64,000 bases of DNA from Streptomyces sp. NBC_01198 (GCF_036010485.1 NZ_CP108568.1:6432001-6496000), one strand, 5' to 3'. Positions 8,518 to 17,284 are shown, counted from the stretch's first letter. Made by a program: numbers and translations. Notes: generated by a model not told the origin, from the letters alone.

Positions 8518-10755
8518 ATGACCCGTACCGCTCTGCGCATCTGCCCGCTCTGCGAGGCCACCTGCGGCCTCGTCCTGACGGTCGACCAGGAACGGGTCAC
8601 GCATGCCCGCGGCGACCGCGAGGACGTCTTCAGCGCCGGATTCATCTGCCCGAAAGGCGCCTTGTTCGGGGCTCTCGACGCCGACCCCGACCGGCTGACC
8701 CGCCCGCTGGTGCGCAGGGACGGCAAGCTGGCCGAGGCCAGTTGGGCCGAGGCGTTCGAGGCCGTCGCCGCGGGCATCGGCGCGGTCAAGGACACCTACG
8801 GCGGCGAGGCCGTCGGCGTCGTCCTGGGCAATCCCAACGTCCATACGATGGCCGGCGCCCTCTACCCGGCGCAGCTGGTGGGGGCGCTGGGCACCCGCAG
8901 CGTCTTCACCGCGAGCACCCTGGACCAGATGCCCAAGCACGTGAGCTGCGGCTATCTCTTCGGCGACCCCAACGCGATCCCGGTCCCCGACCTCGACCGC
9001 ACCGACCACCTGGTGCTGATCGGCGCCAACCCGCTGGTCTCCAACGGCAGTCTGGCCACCGCCGCCGACTTCCCCGGCAAGCTCAAGGCGCTGCGGCGGC
9101 GCGGCGGGCGGCTGGTCGTCATCGACCCCAACCGCACCAGGACCGCCGCGGCCGCGGACCGCCACGTGGCGCCCAGGCCAGGCACGGACGCGGCACTGCT
9201 CTTCGCCATGGTGCAGGTGCTGTTCGCCGAAGGCCTCGCCGACCCGGGTGACCTGGCACCGCACCTCAGCGGTGTGGCGGAGGTCGGCGCCCTCGCCGCG
9301 GAGTTCACCCCCGAGGCCGTCGCCGCGTACTGCGACGTCCCCGCCGCGGACATCCGCACCCTCGCGCGGGACCTGGCCGCCGCCGAGCGGGCCGTGGTCT
9401 ACGGGCGGCTGGGCAGCACCGCCGTCGAGTTCGGCACCCTGGCGAGCTGGCTGGTGGACGTGCTCAACGCGCTGACCGGGAATCTGGACCGACCGGGCGG
9501 CGCGATGTTCCCGCTCGCGGCCACCGCCAGGGCGCCCCGGCCGGCACGCCCCGGCAAGGGCTTCACCACCGGGCGCTGGCGCAGCCGGGTGTCGGGACAC
9601 CCCGAGGTCAAGGGCGAACTGCCCACCGCTGCCCTCGCCGAGGAGATCGACACGCCGGGGGAGGGCCGGCTGCGCGGGCTGGTCGTGGTGGCGTCGAACC
9701 CGGTGCTCTCCGCACCTGACGGCCTGCGGACGGACCGGGCGCTGGCCGGGCTGGACTTCATGGTCAGCGTCGATCCGTATCTCAACGAGACGTCACGGCA
9801 CGCCCATGTCGTGCTGCCGCCGCCTCCGCCGGCCCGCAGCGCGCACTACGACTTCGCGTTCAGCACCCTCGCGGTGCGCAACACCGTCCGCTACAGCCCG
9901 CCGGCCGTGCCGCTCGCCGCCGGATCCCCGGACGAGCCGGAGATCCTGGCGCGGCTGATCCTCGCCGTCCTCGGCCACGGCGGCCCCGACGCCGACCCGG
10001 CGCTGGTCGACAGCCAGGCCGTGCAGCGCCGGCTCGGCTCGGAGACCGCCGACCCGCACTCGCCGGTGCACGGCAGGGACGCCGCCGAAGTGGCCGCCCA
10101 GCTCGACGGCCGCACCGGCTACGAGCGGCGGCTCGATCTGATGCTGCGGCTCGGACCCTACGGCGACGGCTTCGGCGCGGACCCGGAAGGCCTCACCCTG
10201 GCCCGGCTCCTCGACCACCCGCACGGCATCGACCTGGGTCCGCTGGGCTCGCGGCTGCCCGCAGTGCTGCGCACCGCCTCCGGCACCGTCGAGCTGGCCG
10301 CGGCGCCGATCGCCGCCGACGTGCCGCGGCTGCGGGCGGCGGTCGCCCGCGGCGGCGACGGGCAGTCGCTGGTGCTGATCGGGCGCCGGCATCTGCGGTC
10401 CAACAACAGCTGGATGCACAATGTGCCGGCGCTGACCGGCGGCAGCAACCGCTGCACCGCCCAGCTGCACCCCGAGGACGCCGCCCGGCTCGGCCTGGCG
10501 GACGGCGCTCTCGCCCGCATCAAAGGCGACGGCGGCGAGATCACCGCGGCGGTGGAGATCACCGACACCCTGCGACGCGGTGTGGTGTGCCTGCCGCACG
10601 GCTGGGGTCACGACCGCAACGGCACCCGGCTGGCCACGGCCTCCCGCGAGCCCGGCGCCAATGTCAACCAGCTGCTGGACGGCAGCCGCCTCGACCCGCT
10701 GTCCGGCACCGCGGTGCTCAACGGCTTCCCGATACAGGTGGAGGCGGCGGGCTGA
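8518..10755 (+). CDS. Molybdopterin-dependent oxidoreductase with one [4Fe-4S] cluster
   Basis: A 745-aa member of the DMSO-reductase superfamily (formate dehydrogenase/nitrate reductase type). The N-terminal cluster ligands are Cys9, Cys12, Cys16 and Cys44. Molybdopterin-binding segments follow (LIGANPLVSNGS, VVIDPNRTRTA, LNALTGNLDRPGGAMFP). The C-terminal molybdopterin-guanine dinucleotide domain includes LIGRRHLRSNNSWMHNVP and LPHGWGHDRNGT. At the expected metal-ligand position the sequence reads TASTLDQMPKH (Ser133), not an obvious Cys or Sec. There is no Tat signal, so it is cytoplasmic. No electron-transfer partner gene is adjacent. The ATG is preceded by AGGGGGAG. The substrate is unknown. 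Confidence 0.85.
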   Translation: MTRTALRICPLCEATCGLVLTVDQERVTHARGDREDVFSAGFICPKGALFGALDADPDRLTRPLVRRDGKLAEASWAEAFEAVAAGIGAVKDTYGGEAVGVVLGNPNVHTMAGALYPAQLVGALGTRSVFTASTLDQMPKHVSCGYLFGDPNAIPVPDLDRTDHLVLIGANPLVSNGSLATAADFPGKLKALRRRGGRLVVIDPNRTRTAAAADRHVAPRPGTDAALLFAMVQVLFAEGLADPGDLAPHLSGVAEVGALAAEFTPEAVAAYCDVPAADIRTLARDLAAAERAVVYGRLGSTAVEFGTLASWLVDVLNALTGNLDRPGGAMFPLAATARAPRPARPGKGFTTGRWRSRVSGHPEVKGELPTAALAEEIDTPGEGRLRGLVVVASNPVLSAPDGLRTDRALAGLDFMVSVDPYLNETSRHAHVVLPPPPPARSAHYDFAFSTLAVRNTVRYSPPAVPLAAGSPDEPEILARLILAVLGHGGPDADPALVDSQAVQRRLGSETADPHSPVHGRDAAEVAAQLDGRTGYERRLDLMLRLGPYGDGFGADPEGLTLARLLDHPHGIDLGPLGSRLPAVLRTASGTVELAAAPIAADVPRLRAAVARGGDGQSLVLIGRRHLRSNNSWMHNVPALTGGSNRCTAQLHPEDAARLGLADGALARIKGDGGEITAAVEITDTLRRGVVCLPHGWGHDRNGTRLATASREPGANVNQLLDGSRLDPLSGTAVLNGFPIQVEAAG

Positions 10756-10901
10756 CCGGCCGGGCCGCCCCACGACGGCGAGGGGCACGCCGCCGCACCA
10801 CGGGGCGTCCCGGCGCCGTCGCCCGTCGCGGGTACGCCGCCGGCCGGCCCGGCCGCCGGCCCAGGGGTGACCGAGGGAACGCGGCAGGGCCTGGCACCGT
10901 A

Positions 10902-10920
10902 AAACTATCGGCGCTAGTTT
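10902..10920. promoter_or_regulatory. Operator copy A (AAACTA-N7-TAGTTT) upstream of the aldehyde dehydrogenase
   Basis: AAACTATCGGCGCTAGTTT has 6-bp perfect arms. On the opposite strand it matches the second copy at 15086-15104 at 16 of 19 positions. It ends 45 bp before the ALDH start. The second copy lies in front of the tetR gene at 15057, so that TetR is the likely binder. Confidence 0.7.
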
Positions 10921-10965
10921 GGGCGTCGGACGCAGTGGCGACGAGAAGGCGGCAGGTGGACGGTC

Positions 10966-12450
10966 ATGGCTGACGGCGGCGGCACGGGCAAGGCGTACGG
11001 GACGGGCGTGGCGGGCGGCACCGGGGACGCGGGCGGCGCGGCCGGGGTCTACCGCGGGCAGGACGCGGTGTTCATCGGCGGTGAGTGGCGGCCCGCGGCC
11101 ACCGAAGGCACCATCGACGTCATCGACCCGGCGACCGAGCAGGTCATCGCACGCGTGCCGGCCGGCAGCGCACTGGACGTGGACGCCGCCGTACGGGCCG
11201 CCCGCGCGGCACTGCCGGGCTGGGCGGCCACCCCGCCCGCCGAGCGGGCCGCGGTGCTCGGCGCGGCACGCGACCTGCTCGCCGCCCGCCGGGAGGAGAT
11301 CGCCGCCACCGTGTCGGCGGAGCTGGGAGCGCCACCGGCCTTCGCCACCGCCGTGCACGCAGACCTGCCCACCGCCGTGATGGCCTCCTACGCCGAACTG
11401 GCCGCAGCACACCCCTTCGAGGAGCAGGTCGGCAACTCGCGGGTGCTCCAGGAGCCGGTCGGCGTGGTGGGCGCGATCACGCCGTGGAACTACCCGCTGC
11501 ACCAGATCGTCGCCAAGGTCGCCCCCGCGCTCGCCGCCGGCTGCACGGTGGTGCTCAAGCCCGCTGAGGACACCCCGCTGGTGGCCCAGCTCTTCGCCGA
11601 CATCCTGGCCGCGGCGGGACTGCCGGCGGGAGCCTTCAACCTGGTCACCGGGCTCGGCCCGGTCGCAGGCCAAGCGCTGGCCGAGCATCCGGGCGTGGAC
11701 CTGGTGTCGTTCACCGGCTCCACCGCGGTCGGCCGGCAGATCGGTGCGGCGGCGGGCGCCGCCGTCAAGCGCGTCGCCCTCGAACTGGGCGGCAAGTCCG
11801 CGAACGTCATCCTGCCGGGCGCCGACCTGGCCCGCGCGGTCAACGTCGGCCTCGCCAACGTCTTCGCCAACTCCGGCCAGACGTGCAGCGCCTGGACCAG
11901 GATGCTGGTGGACGCCGCGCGCTACGACGAGGCCGTCGCCATCGCCGCCGCCTCCACCGCGAAGTACCTGCCGGGCGACCGCCTCGGCCCGGTCGTCAAC
12001 GCCAAGCAGCGCGACCGGGTGCGCGGTTACATCCGGCGCGGAGTGGAGGAGGGCGCCAGGATCGTGGCCGGCGGCCCCGACGCCCCCGACGGCAAGGAGA
12101 CCGGCTACTACGTCCGGCCCACCGTCTTCGCCGACGTCGCCGCCGACATGGCGATCGCGCAGGAGGAGATCTTCGGCCCGGTCGTCGTCATGATCCGCTA
12201 CGAGGACGAGGAGGACGCGCTGCGGATCGCCAACGGCACGGTCTACGGGCTCGCGGGGGCGGTCTGGGGCGCCGACGAGGACGCCGCCGTCGCCTTCGCG
12301 CGCCGGATGGACACCGGCCAGGTGGACATCAACGGCGGCCGGTTCAACCCGCGGGCCCCCTTCGGCGGCTACAAGCAGTCCGGCGTCGGCCGCGAGCTGG
12401 GCGCGCACGGCCTGGCCGAATACCTCCAGACCAAGTCGCTGCAGTTCTGA
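10966..12450 (+). CDS. Aldehyde dehydrogenase (NAD(P)+-dependent)
   Basis: A 494-aa ALDH-superfamily enzyme oxidising an aldehyde to the acid. The general base Glu273 sits in ELGGKSAN and the nucleophile Cys307 in [16 protein letters not shown] and the C-terminal [14 protein letters not shown] are also present. The first 30 residues are Gly/Ala-rich and atypical. The start could lie a little further in, but the ATG at 10966 is the one closest to the operator. It is followed by a tandem 17-bp repeat and an alcohol dehydrogenase gene. The operator upstream suggests control by the TetR encoded at 15057. Confidence 0.9.
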   Translation: MADGGGTGKAYGTGVAGGTGDAGGAAGVYRGQDAVFIGGEWRPAATEGTIDVIDPATEQVIARVPAGSALDVDAAVRAARAALPGWAATPPAERAAVLGAARDLLAARREEIAATVSAELGAPPAFATAVHADLPTAVMASYAELAAAHPFEEQVGNSRVLQEPVGVVGAITPWNYPLHQIVAKVAPALAAGCTVVLKPAEDTPLVAQLFADILAAAGLPAGAFNLVTGLGPVAGQALAEHPGVDLVSFTGSTAVGRQIGAAAGAAVKRVALELGGKSANVILPGADLARAVNVGLANVFANSGQTCSAWTRMLVDAARYDEAVAIAAASTAKYLPGDRLGPVVNAKQRDRVRGYIRRGVEEGARIVAGGPDAPDGKETGYYVRPTVFADVAADMAIAQEEIFGPVVVMIRYEDEEDALRIANGTVYGLAGAVWGADEDAAVAFARRMDTGQVDINGGRFNPRAPFGGYKQSGVGRELGAHGLAEYLQTKSLQF

Positions 12451-12491
12451 CGCCGTGGCCCGGCCCGGCACGTCCCACGTGACGTCGCCGA

Positions 12492-12593
12492 CCCACCCGG
12501 TACACCGGCCCACCCGGTACACCGGCCCACCCGGTACACCGGCCCACCCGGTACACCGGCCCACCCGGTGCACCGGCCCGACCGGTGCACCGC
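12492..12593. repeat. Tandem array of a 17-bp repeat, about five copies plus one degenerate
   Basis: The unit CCCACCCGGTACACCGG occurs at 12492, 12509, 12526 and 12543. A fifth copy at 12560 has one change (GTGCACC for GTACACC), and a degenerate sixth runs to 12593. Each unit contains the dyad CCGGT-AC-ACCGG. The array fills the gap between the aldehyde dehydrogenase stop and the alcohol dehydrogenase ribosome binding site. It could form cruciform or RNA hairpins or act as a cluster of binding sites. Confidence 0.9.
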
Positions 12594-12645
12594 TCCACCG
12601 GCACCCACCCGCCCCAGCCCATCGCCGAACCGATCAGGAGACCCC

Positions 12646-13728
12646 GTGGTCCGCGCAGCCGTCCTGCCAGCCGTCAACGCACCGCTGGTCGTCACCGAGA
12701 TCGACCTGCCCGACCCCGGCCCCGGCCAGGTACGGGTACGGCTCGCGGCGGCCGGCGTCTGCCATTCCGACCTCTCGCTGTCCAACGGCACGCTGCGCCA
12801 GCCGGTACCCGCCGTCCTCGGCCACGAGGGCGCGGGCACGGTCGTCGCGGTCGGCGACGGCGTCGACCACGTGGCCCCCGGTGACCAGGTGGTGCTCAAC
12901 TGGGCGCCGGCCTGCGGCAACTGCCACTTCTGCGGGCTCGGCGAGGTGTGGCTGTGCGCGAACTCCGGCAACGCCGCGACCACCCCCTACGCGACCCTCT
13001 CCGCCGACGGCAGCCCGCTGCATCCGGGTCTTGGCACGGCGGCCTTCGCGGAGGAGACCGTCGTCGGGGCCGCCGCCGTCCTCCCGCTGCCCGAGGGCGT
13101 GCCGCTGACCGACGCCGCCCTGCTCGGCTGCGCGGTGCTCACCGGCTACGGAGCGGTGCACCACGCGGCGGCGATACGCCCCGGCGAGTCGGTTGCCGTC
13201 TACGGCGTCGGCGGGGTCGGCCTCGCGGTGCTGCAGTCCGCCCGGCTCGCGGGTGCGGAACAGATCGTCGCCGTCGACGTCGCCCCCGGCAAGGAGGAAC
13301 TGGCCAGGACGGCGGGCGCCACCGACTTCGTCGTCGCCGGCGAGGACACGGCCAAGCGCATACGCGGCCTGACCGGCGGTCACGGCGCCGACGTGGCCAT
13401 CGAATGCGTTGGCCGGGCCGACACCATCCGCACCGCCTGGTCCTCCACCCGGCGCGGCGGCCGCACGACGGTCGTCGGCATCGGCGGCCAGGACCAGAAG
13501 GTGACCTTCACCGCGCTGGAACTCTTCTACTTCGGCCGGACGTTGTCAGGGTGCGTGTACGGCAACTGCGACCCGGCGAAGGATCTCCCCGTCCTCGCCG
13601 GGCACGTACGCGAGGGCCGCCTCGACCTGTCCGGCATGGTGACCGAGCACATCGGCCTCGACGGCATCCCGGCGGCGTTCGAGGCGATGACCGCGGGGCG
13701 CGGCGGCAGGACGCTGGTCGTCTTCTGA
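12646..13728 (+). CDS. Zinc-dependent alcohol dehydrogenase (MDR family)
   Basis: A 360-aa medium-chain zinc alcohol dehydrogenase. Catalytic zinc ligands are Cys39, His60 and Cys162. The structural zinc is bound by Cys90, Cys93, Cys96 and Cys104 in CGNCHFCGLGEVWLC. The nucleotide site is YGVGGVG at about 186-192. Organisation resembles class III-like and mycothiol- or NDMA-type dehydrogenases more than quinone reductases. The GTG at 12646 is preceded by AGGAG with 5-nt spacing. It follows the aldehyde dehydrogenase in the same direction, so alcohol-to-aldehyde-to-acid oxidation by the pair is a reasonable inference. The substrate is unknown. Confidence 0.9.
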   Translation: MVRAAVLPAVNAPLVVTEIDLPDPGPGQVRVRLAAAGVCHSDLSLSNGTLRQPVPAVLGHEGAGTVVAVGDGVDHVAPGDQVVLNWAPACGNCHFCGLGEVWLCANSGNAATTPYATLSADGSPLHPGLGTAAFAEETVVGAAAVLPLPEGVPLTDAALLGCAVLTGYGAVHHAAAIRPGESVAVYGVGGVGLAVLQSARLAGAEQIVAVDVAPGKEELARTAGATDFVVAGEDTAKRIRGLTGGHGADVAIECVGRADTIRTAWSSTRRGGRTTVVGIGGQDQKVTFTALELFYFGRTLSGCVYGNCDPAKDLPVLAGHVREGRLDLSGMVTEHIGLDGIPAAFEAMTAGRGGRTLVVF

Positions 13729-13801
13729 GGCCCCGCCCGCCGGCGAGACCAGGATCGCGACACCTCCCGCCCACACCAGCCAGACCACCGCACCGAGGGT
13801 C

Positions 13802-13825
13802 GCCCCGGCCCACCGGCCCCGGGGC
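13802..13825. terminator. Candidate hairpin terminator between convergent genes
   Basis: GCCCCGG and CCGGGGC form a 7-bp stem with a 10-nt loop. It overlaps the stop codon of the DUF402 gene and lies between that gene and the convergent alcohol dehydrogenase. There is no U-tract. Confidence 0.35.
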
Positions 13826-14370
13826 TAGGCGCTCCCGCCCACCATCGCCAGCCAGCACTTGTGCACCCCGTCGAAGGGCCCCTCGGCGCGCGCTATCGCG
13901 CCCATCAGCCAGCGGGCCGACTCCTCGGCCGCGGCGACGACATCGGCCGGGTAGCCGTAGCGCACCTGGTGCTCGGCGAATTCGTCCTCGTCGACCAGGA
14001 TCGGCGCCGGCGCCGCGCGCTTGAGCAGCACGTCGAGGTCGAGGTCGACCATGGTGACCTCGTCCTCCGACGGCCACCGCGGCGGGGTGGTGATGTCGCA
14101 GTAGATCTCGGTCGCGCGCGGGGCCGCGTTGAAGGTCGCCGTCCACCACGCCTCGCGCGGGAAGAGCAGCACATGGGCCTCGGGCACCGGCACCTCGGGG
14201 TTGTGGCCCTTGCGCATCACGCTGTCGGCGGGCAGCCCGAGCCATATCCCGTGCTCGTCCTCGCCGAGCCGCCGCATCCGCAGATTCCAGTGCAGCGTGC
14301 CGTCGTATTTGCGGTAGTTGACCTGGATGAGCCGCTGCGTGGCCGCCAGGGGTGAATCCGATGTCGACAT
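13825..14370 (-). CDS. DUF402-domain protein (FomD-like fold)
   Basis: A 181-aa protein of the DUF402 family. Visible features are an N-terminal beta-rich part (LIQVNYRKYDGTLHWNLRM) and the conserved acidic C-terminal half (EIYCDITTPP, VTMVDLDLDVLLK, ILVDEDEFAEH). In FomD-type relatives such acidic residues bind divalent metal for nucleotidyl-phosphonate or nucleoside-diphosphate hydrolysis. No phosphonate genes are near, so a general phosphohydrolase role is only a possibility. The ATG at 14370 has AGGA eight nt upstream. It is not obviously linked to its neighbours. Confidence 0.75.
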   Translation of the reverse strand: MSTSDSPLAATQRLIQVNYRKYDGTLHWNLRMRRLGEDEHGIWLGLPADSVMRKGHNPEVPVPEAHVLLFPREAWWTATFNAAPRATEIYCDITTPPRWPSEDEVTMVDLDLDVLLKRAAPAPILVDEDEFAEHQVRYGYPADVVAAAEESARWLMGAIARAEGPFDGVHKCWLAMVGGSA

Positions 14371-14403
14371 GGCGTCATCCTGCCAGCCGCCGCCCGCCCT
14401 TCG

Positions 14404-15057
14404 TCAGCCTTCCGCGGACGCCCGGGTGTTGGCGTCCGCGTACTGCAGCGCCAGGCCGTCGAGCAGCGCCCGGAGCCCGGTCTCGAAAGCGCCCGAGTCG
14501 ACCCGCTCCCGGTTCCTGGCCAGCAGATGGGCCTGTCCGAGGTGGGGGTAGTCGGCGGGGTCGTAGGCCTCCGCGTCGCCCACGAAGCCGCCCGCGAAGG
14601 AACCGAGCGCGGAACCGGTGACGAAATACCGCATCAGGGCCCCGATCCGGGTCGCCTGGGCCGGAGGCCAGCCCGCCTCCACCATGGCGCCGAAGACGGC
14701 GTCGGCCATCCGCAGGCCCGCCGGGCGCAGGCCGGGGCCGGTGGCGAGGAAGGGCACGATGTTCGGGTGCTCGGTCAGGGCCGCGCGGTAGGAGCGGCCC
14801 CAGTCGAGCAGCGCCTTCCGCCAGTCCGTGCCCCCGCTGAACATCGACAGGTCGACCTGGTCGACCACCGTGTCGGCGACCGCGTCGAGTATCGCTTCCT
14901 TGGTGGAGAAGTGGTTGTAGAGCGAGGGCCCGCTGACGCCCAACTCCGCGGCCAGCCGCCGGGTCGACAGGGCCGCCAGGCCCTCGCCGTCGACGAGCGC
15001 GAGCGCCGCCGTCACGATGCGGTCGCGGCTGAGCAGGGGCTTGCGGGGGCGGGCCAT
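14404..15057 (-). CDS. TetR-family repressor, divergent from an acyl-CoA dehydrogenase
   Basis: A 217-aa TetR protein with HTH at about residues 10-55 (IVTAALALVDGEGLAALSTRRLAAELGVSGPSLYNHF) and a tetracycline-repressor-like C-terminal region (HPNIVPFLATGPGLRPAGLRMADAVF). ATG 15057 was chosen; an ATG three codons upstream is possible. Its promoter region holds AAACTA-N7-TAGTTT at 15086-15104, 28 bp upstream of its own start. The same motif precedes the aldehyde dehydrogenase at 10966, so it probably controls both units and itself. Confidence 0.88.
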   Translation of the reverse strand: MARPRKPLLSRDRIVTAALALVDGEGLAALSTRRLAAELGVSGPSLYNHFSTKEAILDAVADTVVDQVDLSMFSGGTDWRKALLDWGRSYRAALTEHPNIVPFLATGPGLRPAGLRMADAVFGAMVEAGWPPAQATRIGALMRYFVTGSALGSFAGGFVGDAEAYDPADYPHLGQAHLLARNRERVDSGAFETGLRALLDGLALQYADANTRASAEG

Positions 15058-15085
15058 GCGGCACATAGTAGAGGCTGCCCGCCAT

Positions 15086-15104
15086 AAACTAGCGGTGGTA
15101 GTTT
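15086..15104. promoter_or_regulatory. Operator copy B (AAACTA-N7-TAGTTT) between TetR and acyl-CoA dehydrogenase
   Basis: AAACTAGCGGTGGTAGTTT has 6-bp perfect arms and the same 7-nt spacer as the site at 10902. It lies 28 bp upstream of the tetR start and 74 bp upstream of the acyl-CoA dehydrogenase start. Confidence 0.75.
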
Positions 15105-15178
15105 CCATCGCCCGGCGGCGGACGCGGGACAGGACCGCGGACGGGAGCACCGGTGAGGGCACGGAGGGAAGCGCGGAT

Positions 15179-16339
15179 ATGGCAGTGAACTTCGGACTCT
15201 CCGCCGAGCAGTCCGACATCAGGGCGCTCGCCCGGGACTTCACCGACCGCGAGGTCACCCCGCACGCCGCGGAATGGGACCGGGCGGAGGCGGTCGACCG
15301 TGCGATCGTGAAGAAGCTCGGCGCGGTCGGTTTCCTCGGCCTGACCATCGACGAGGAATACGGCGGCTCCGGCGGCGACCACGTCGCGTACTGCCTGGTC
15401 ACCGAGGAGCTGGGCCGCGCGGACTCCTCCGTGCGCGGCATCGTGTCCGTCTCCCTCGGCCTGGTCGCCAAGTCCGTCGCGCACTGGGGGACCGAGGAGC
15501 AGAAACGCGCCTGGCTGCCCCGGCTCACCTCGGGCGAGGCGATCGGCTGCTTCGGGCTCACCGAGCCGGGCACCGGTTCCGACGCCGGGAGCCTGACCAC
15601 CCGCGCGGTGCGCGACGGGGAGGCGTACGTCATCACCGGCGGCAAGACCTTCATCACCAACGGGACCTGGGCCGACGTCGTCCTGCTCTTCGCCCGCACC
15701 GGCAGCACCGAGGAAGGGCACCGGGGTGTCAGCGCCTTCCTCGTGCCCGCCGACACACCGGGCCTCGGCCGCCGCGCCATCCACGGCAAGCTCGGGCTGC
15801 GCGGCCAGGCGACGGCAGAGATCGTGCTCGACGGCGTACGGGTGCCGGCCGACGCGATGCTCGGGCCCGAGGGCAAGGGCTTCTCGGTGGCGATGTCGGC
15901 GCTGGCCAAGGGCCGGATGTCGGTCGCGGCCGGCTGCGTGGGCATCGCGCAGGCCTGCCTGGAGGCGGCGGTCGGCTACGCCGGGCAGCGCGAGCAGTTC
16001 GGCGTCCCCATCGCGGGGCACCAGCTGGTGCAGGAGATGATCGCCGACATAGCGGTGGACGTGGCCACGGCCCGGCTGCTGACCTGGCAGGTCGCCGACC
16101 TGATCGACCGCGGGCAGCCCTTCGCGACGGAGTCGTCGGTCGCCAAGCTGCACGCGAGCGAGGCGGCGGTGCGCTGCGCGAACAACGCGCTGCAGGTTTT
16201 CGGCGGCTACGGCTACATCGACGAGTACCCCGTCGGCAAACTGCTGCGCGACGCCCGGGTCATGACCCTCTACGAGGGCACGAGCCAGATCCAGAAGCTG
16301 CTGATCGGCCGCTCGCTCACCGGCGTCTCCGCCTTCTGA
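15179..16339 (+). CDS. Acyl-CoA dehydrogenase (FAD)
   Basis: A 386-aa flavoenzyme of the short/medium-chain acyl-CoA dehydrogenase type, introducing an alpha,beta double bond into an acyl-CoA. Visible are CFGLTEPGTGSDAG, KTFITNGTWADV, the ALAKGRMSVAAGCVGIAQACLEAA helix and the C-terminal VFGGYGYIDEYPVGKLLRDA. The catalytic base is Glu366 in LYEGTSQIQ, the position used by short- and medium-chain enzymes. The start at 15179 follows GGAGGG. Transcribed divergently from the TetR at 15057, with that regulator's probable operator between them. Confidence 0.92.
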   Translation: MAVNFGLSAEQSDIRALARDFTDREVTPHAAEWDRAEAVDRAIVKKLGAVGFLGLTIDEEYGGSGGDHVAYCLVTEELGRADSSVRGIVSVSLGLVAKSVAHWGTEEQKRAWLPRLTSGEAIGCFGLTEPGTGSDAGSLTTRAVRDGEAYVITGGKTFITNGTWADVVLLFARTGSTEEGHRGVSAFLVPADTPGLGRRAIHGKLGLRGQATAEIVLDGVRVPADAMLGPEGKGFSVAMSALAKGRMSVAAGCVGIAQACLEAAVGYAGQREQFGVPIAGHQLVQEMIADIAVDVATARLLTWQVADLIDRGQPFATESSVAKLHASEAAVRCANNALQVFGGYGYIDEYPVGKLLRDARVMTLYEGTSQIQKLLIGRSLTGVSAF

Positions 16340-16426
16340 CCCGCCGGCCGCCACGCCTTCCGAGGGACCGGCAGCCCGGACGGCCCGGCGGCACCGGACC
16401 GGCCGGGCAAGATCCCCGGAGATTCC

Positions 16427-16441
16427 CTAAGCGCTTGCTCA
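16427..16441. promoter_or_regulatory. Operator copy A (CTAAGCGCTTGCTCA) upstream of TetR
   Basis: The 15-mer contains the palindrome AAGCGCTT and matches the site at 17777-17791 at 14 of 15 positions. It lies 52 bp upstream of the TetR start at 16494. The motif resembles the AAGC-centred sites of TetR regulators of acyl-CoA metabolism. Confidence 0.65.
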
Positions 16442-16493
16442 CCCGCCAGGTAGGGTGTGACCCTGTCAACAGACCGGGTCAGAGGAGCGTGCG

Positions 16494-17147
16494 ATGAGTG
16501 CGGAGGCGGCAACCGGCGAGGCGTGGGAGGACATCACCCCCGACGCTGCCAGGCGGCTGGTGATCGCCGCGGTGCAGGCGTTCGCGGAGCGCGGCTACCA
16601 CGCCACCACCACCCGGGACATCGCGGGCCGGGCCGGCATGAGCCCGGCGGCGCTGTACATCCACTACAAGACCAAGGAAGAGCTGCTCTACCAGATCAGC
16701 CGGGTCGGCCACCAGCGCTCGCTCGCCATGCTCGGCGAGGCGCGGGACGGCGCGGGAAGCGCGGCCGACCGGCTCGACGCGGCCGTCCGCGCCTTCGTGC
16801 GCTGGCACGCCGAGCACCACACCACGGGGCGCGTGGTGCAGTACGAACTGGGCGCGCTCGCCCCCGACCACTACGCCGAGATCGTGGCGCTGCGGCGGCA
16901 GAGCGAGGACGCGATCCGCGCGATCGTCGCCGCCGGTGTGGCCGCCGGTGAGTTCGATGTGCCCGAGGTCTCCGGCACCACGCTGGCGGTGCTGTCGCTG
17001 TGCATCGACGTGGCCCGCTGGTTCAACCCGGCCGGCCGGCGTACGCCCGACGAGGTCGGCGCGCTCTACGCCGACCTCGTGCTGCGGATGGTCCGAGCCG
17101 GGGACGGCCCGGCGGCCGAGCGGGCCCTGCGGGTCGCGCAGGACTGA
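16494..17147 (+). CDS. TetR-family regulator of acyl-CoA metabolism (probable)
   Basis: A 217-aa TetR protein with HTH at about residues 20-66 (AVQAFAERGYHATTTRDIAGRAGMSPAALYIHYKTKEELLYQI). A helical C-terminal domain follows, rich in His and Trp near 100 (VRWHAEHHTTGRVVQYELGAL), as in the KstR2/FadR-like TetR group. A near-identical 15-bp motif lies before this gene and before the MaoC gene at 17749, suggesting autoregulation and control of that gene. ATG at 16494 follows GAGG-like sequence. Confidence 0.85.
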   Translation: MSAEAATGEAWEDITPDAARRLVIAAVQAFAERGYHATTTRDIAGRAGMSPAALYIHYKTKEELLYQISRVGHQRSLAMLGEARDGAGSAADRLDAAVRAFVRWHAEHHTTGRVVQYELGALAPDHYAEIVALRRQSEDAIRAIVAAGVAAGEFDVPEVSGTTLAVLSLCIDVARWFNPAGRRTPDEVGALYADLVLRMVRAGDGPAAERALRVAQD

Positions 17148-17158
17148 GCGGTGAGGCC

Positions 17159-17270
17159 GGGTCAGACGCAGGCAGGGCCCGGGCAGCGGCGGACGAGGCC
17201 GGTCAGCGGCAGGCAAGGCCCGGGCGGCGCTGGACGAGGCCGGTCAGCGGCAGGCAAGGCCGGTCATGCA
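17159..17270. repeat. 41-bp tandem repeat in a convergent intergenic region
   Basis: A 30-nt core (starting GGACGAGGCCGGTCAGCGG) occurs at 17191-17220 and 17232-17261, period 41. Degenerate partial copies lie on both sides. The array sits between the stops of TetR (+) and MaoC (-) and could act as a terminator region. It is G-rich on the plus strand. Confidence 0.7.
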
Positions 17271-17284
17271 GGGGCCGAAGCCGG

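Noticed and set aside
12492-12593. Possible CRISPR array
   Set aside because: The 17-bp units are directly abutting with no spacers, and no cas gene is present.
13546-13788. Short minus-strand frame starting MVWLVWAGGVAILVSPAGG
   Set aside because: The N-terminus looks like a membrane helix, but the rest is antisense to the alcohol dehydrogenase and there is no ribosome binding site.
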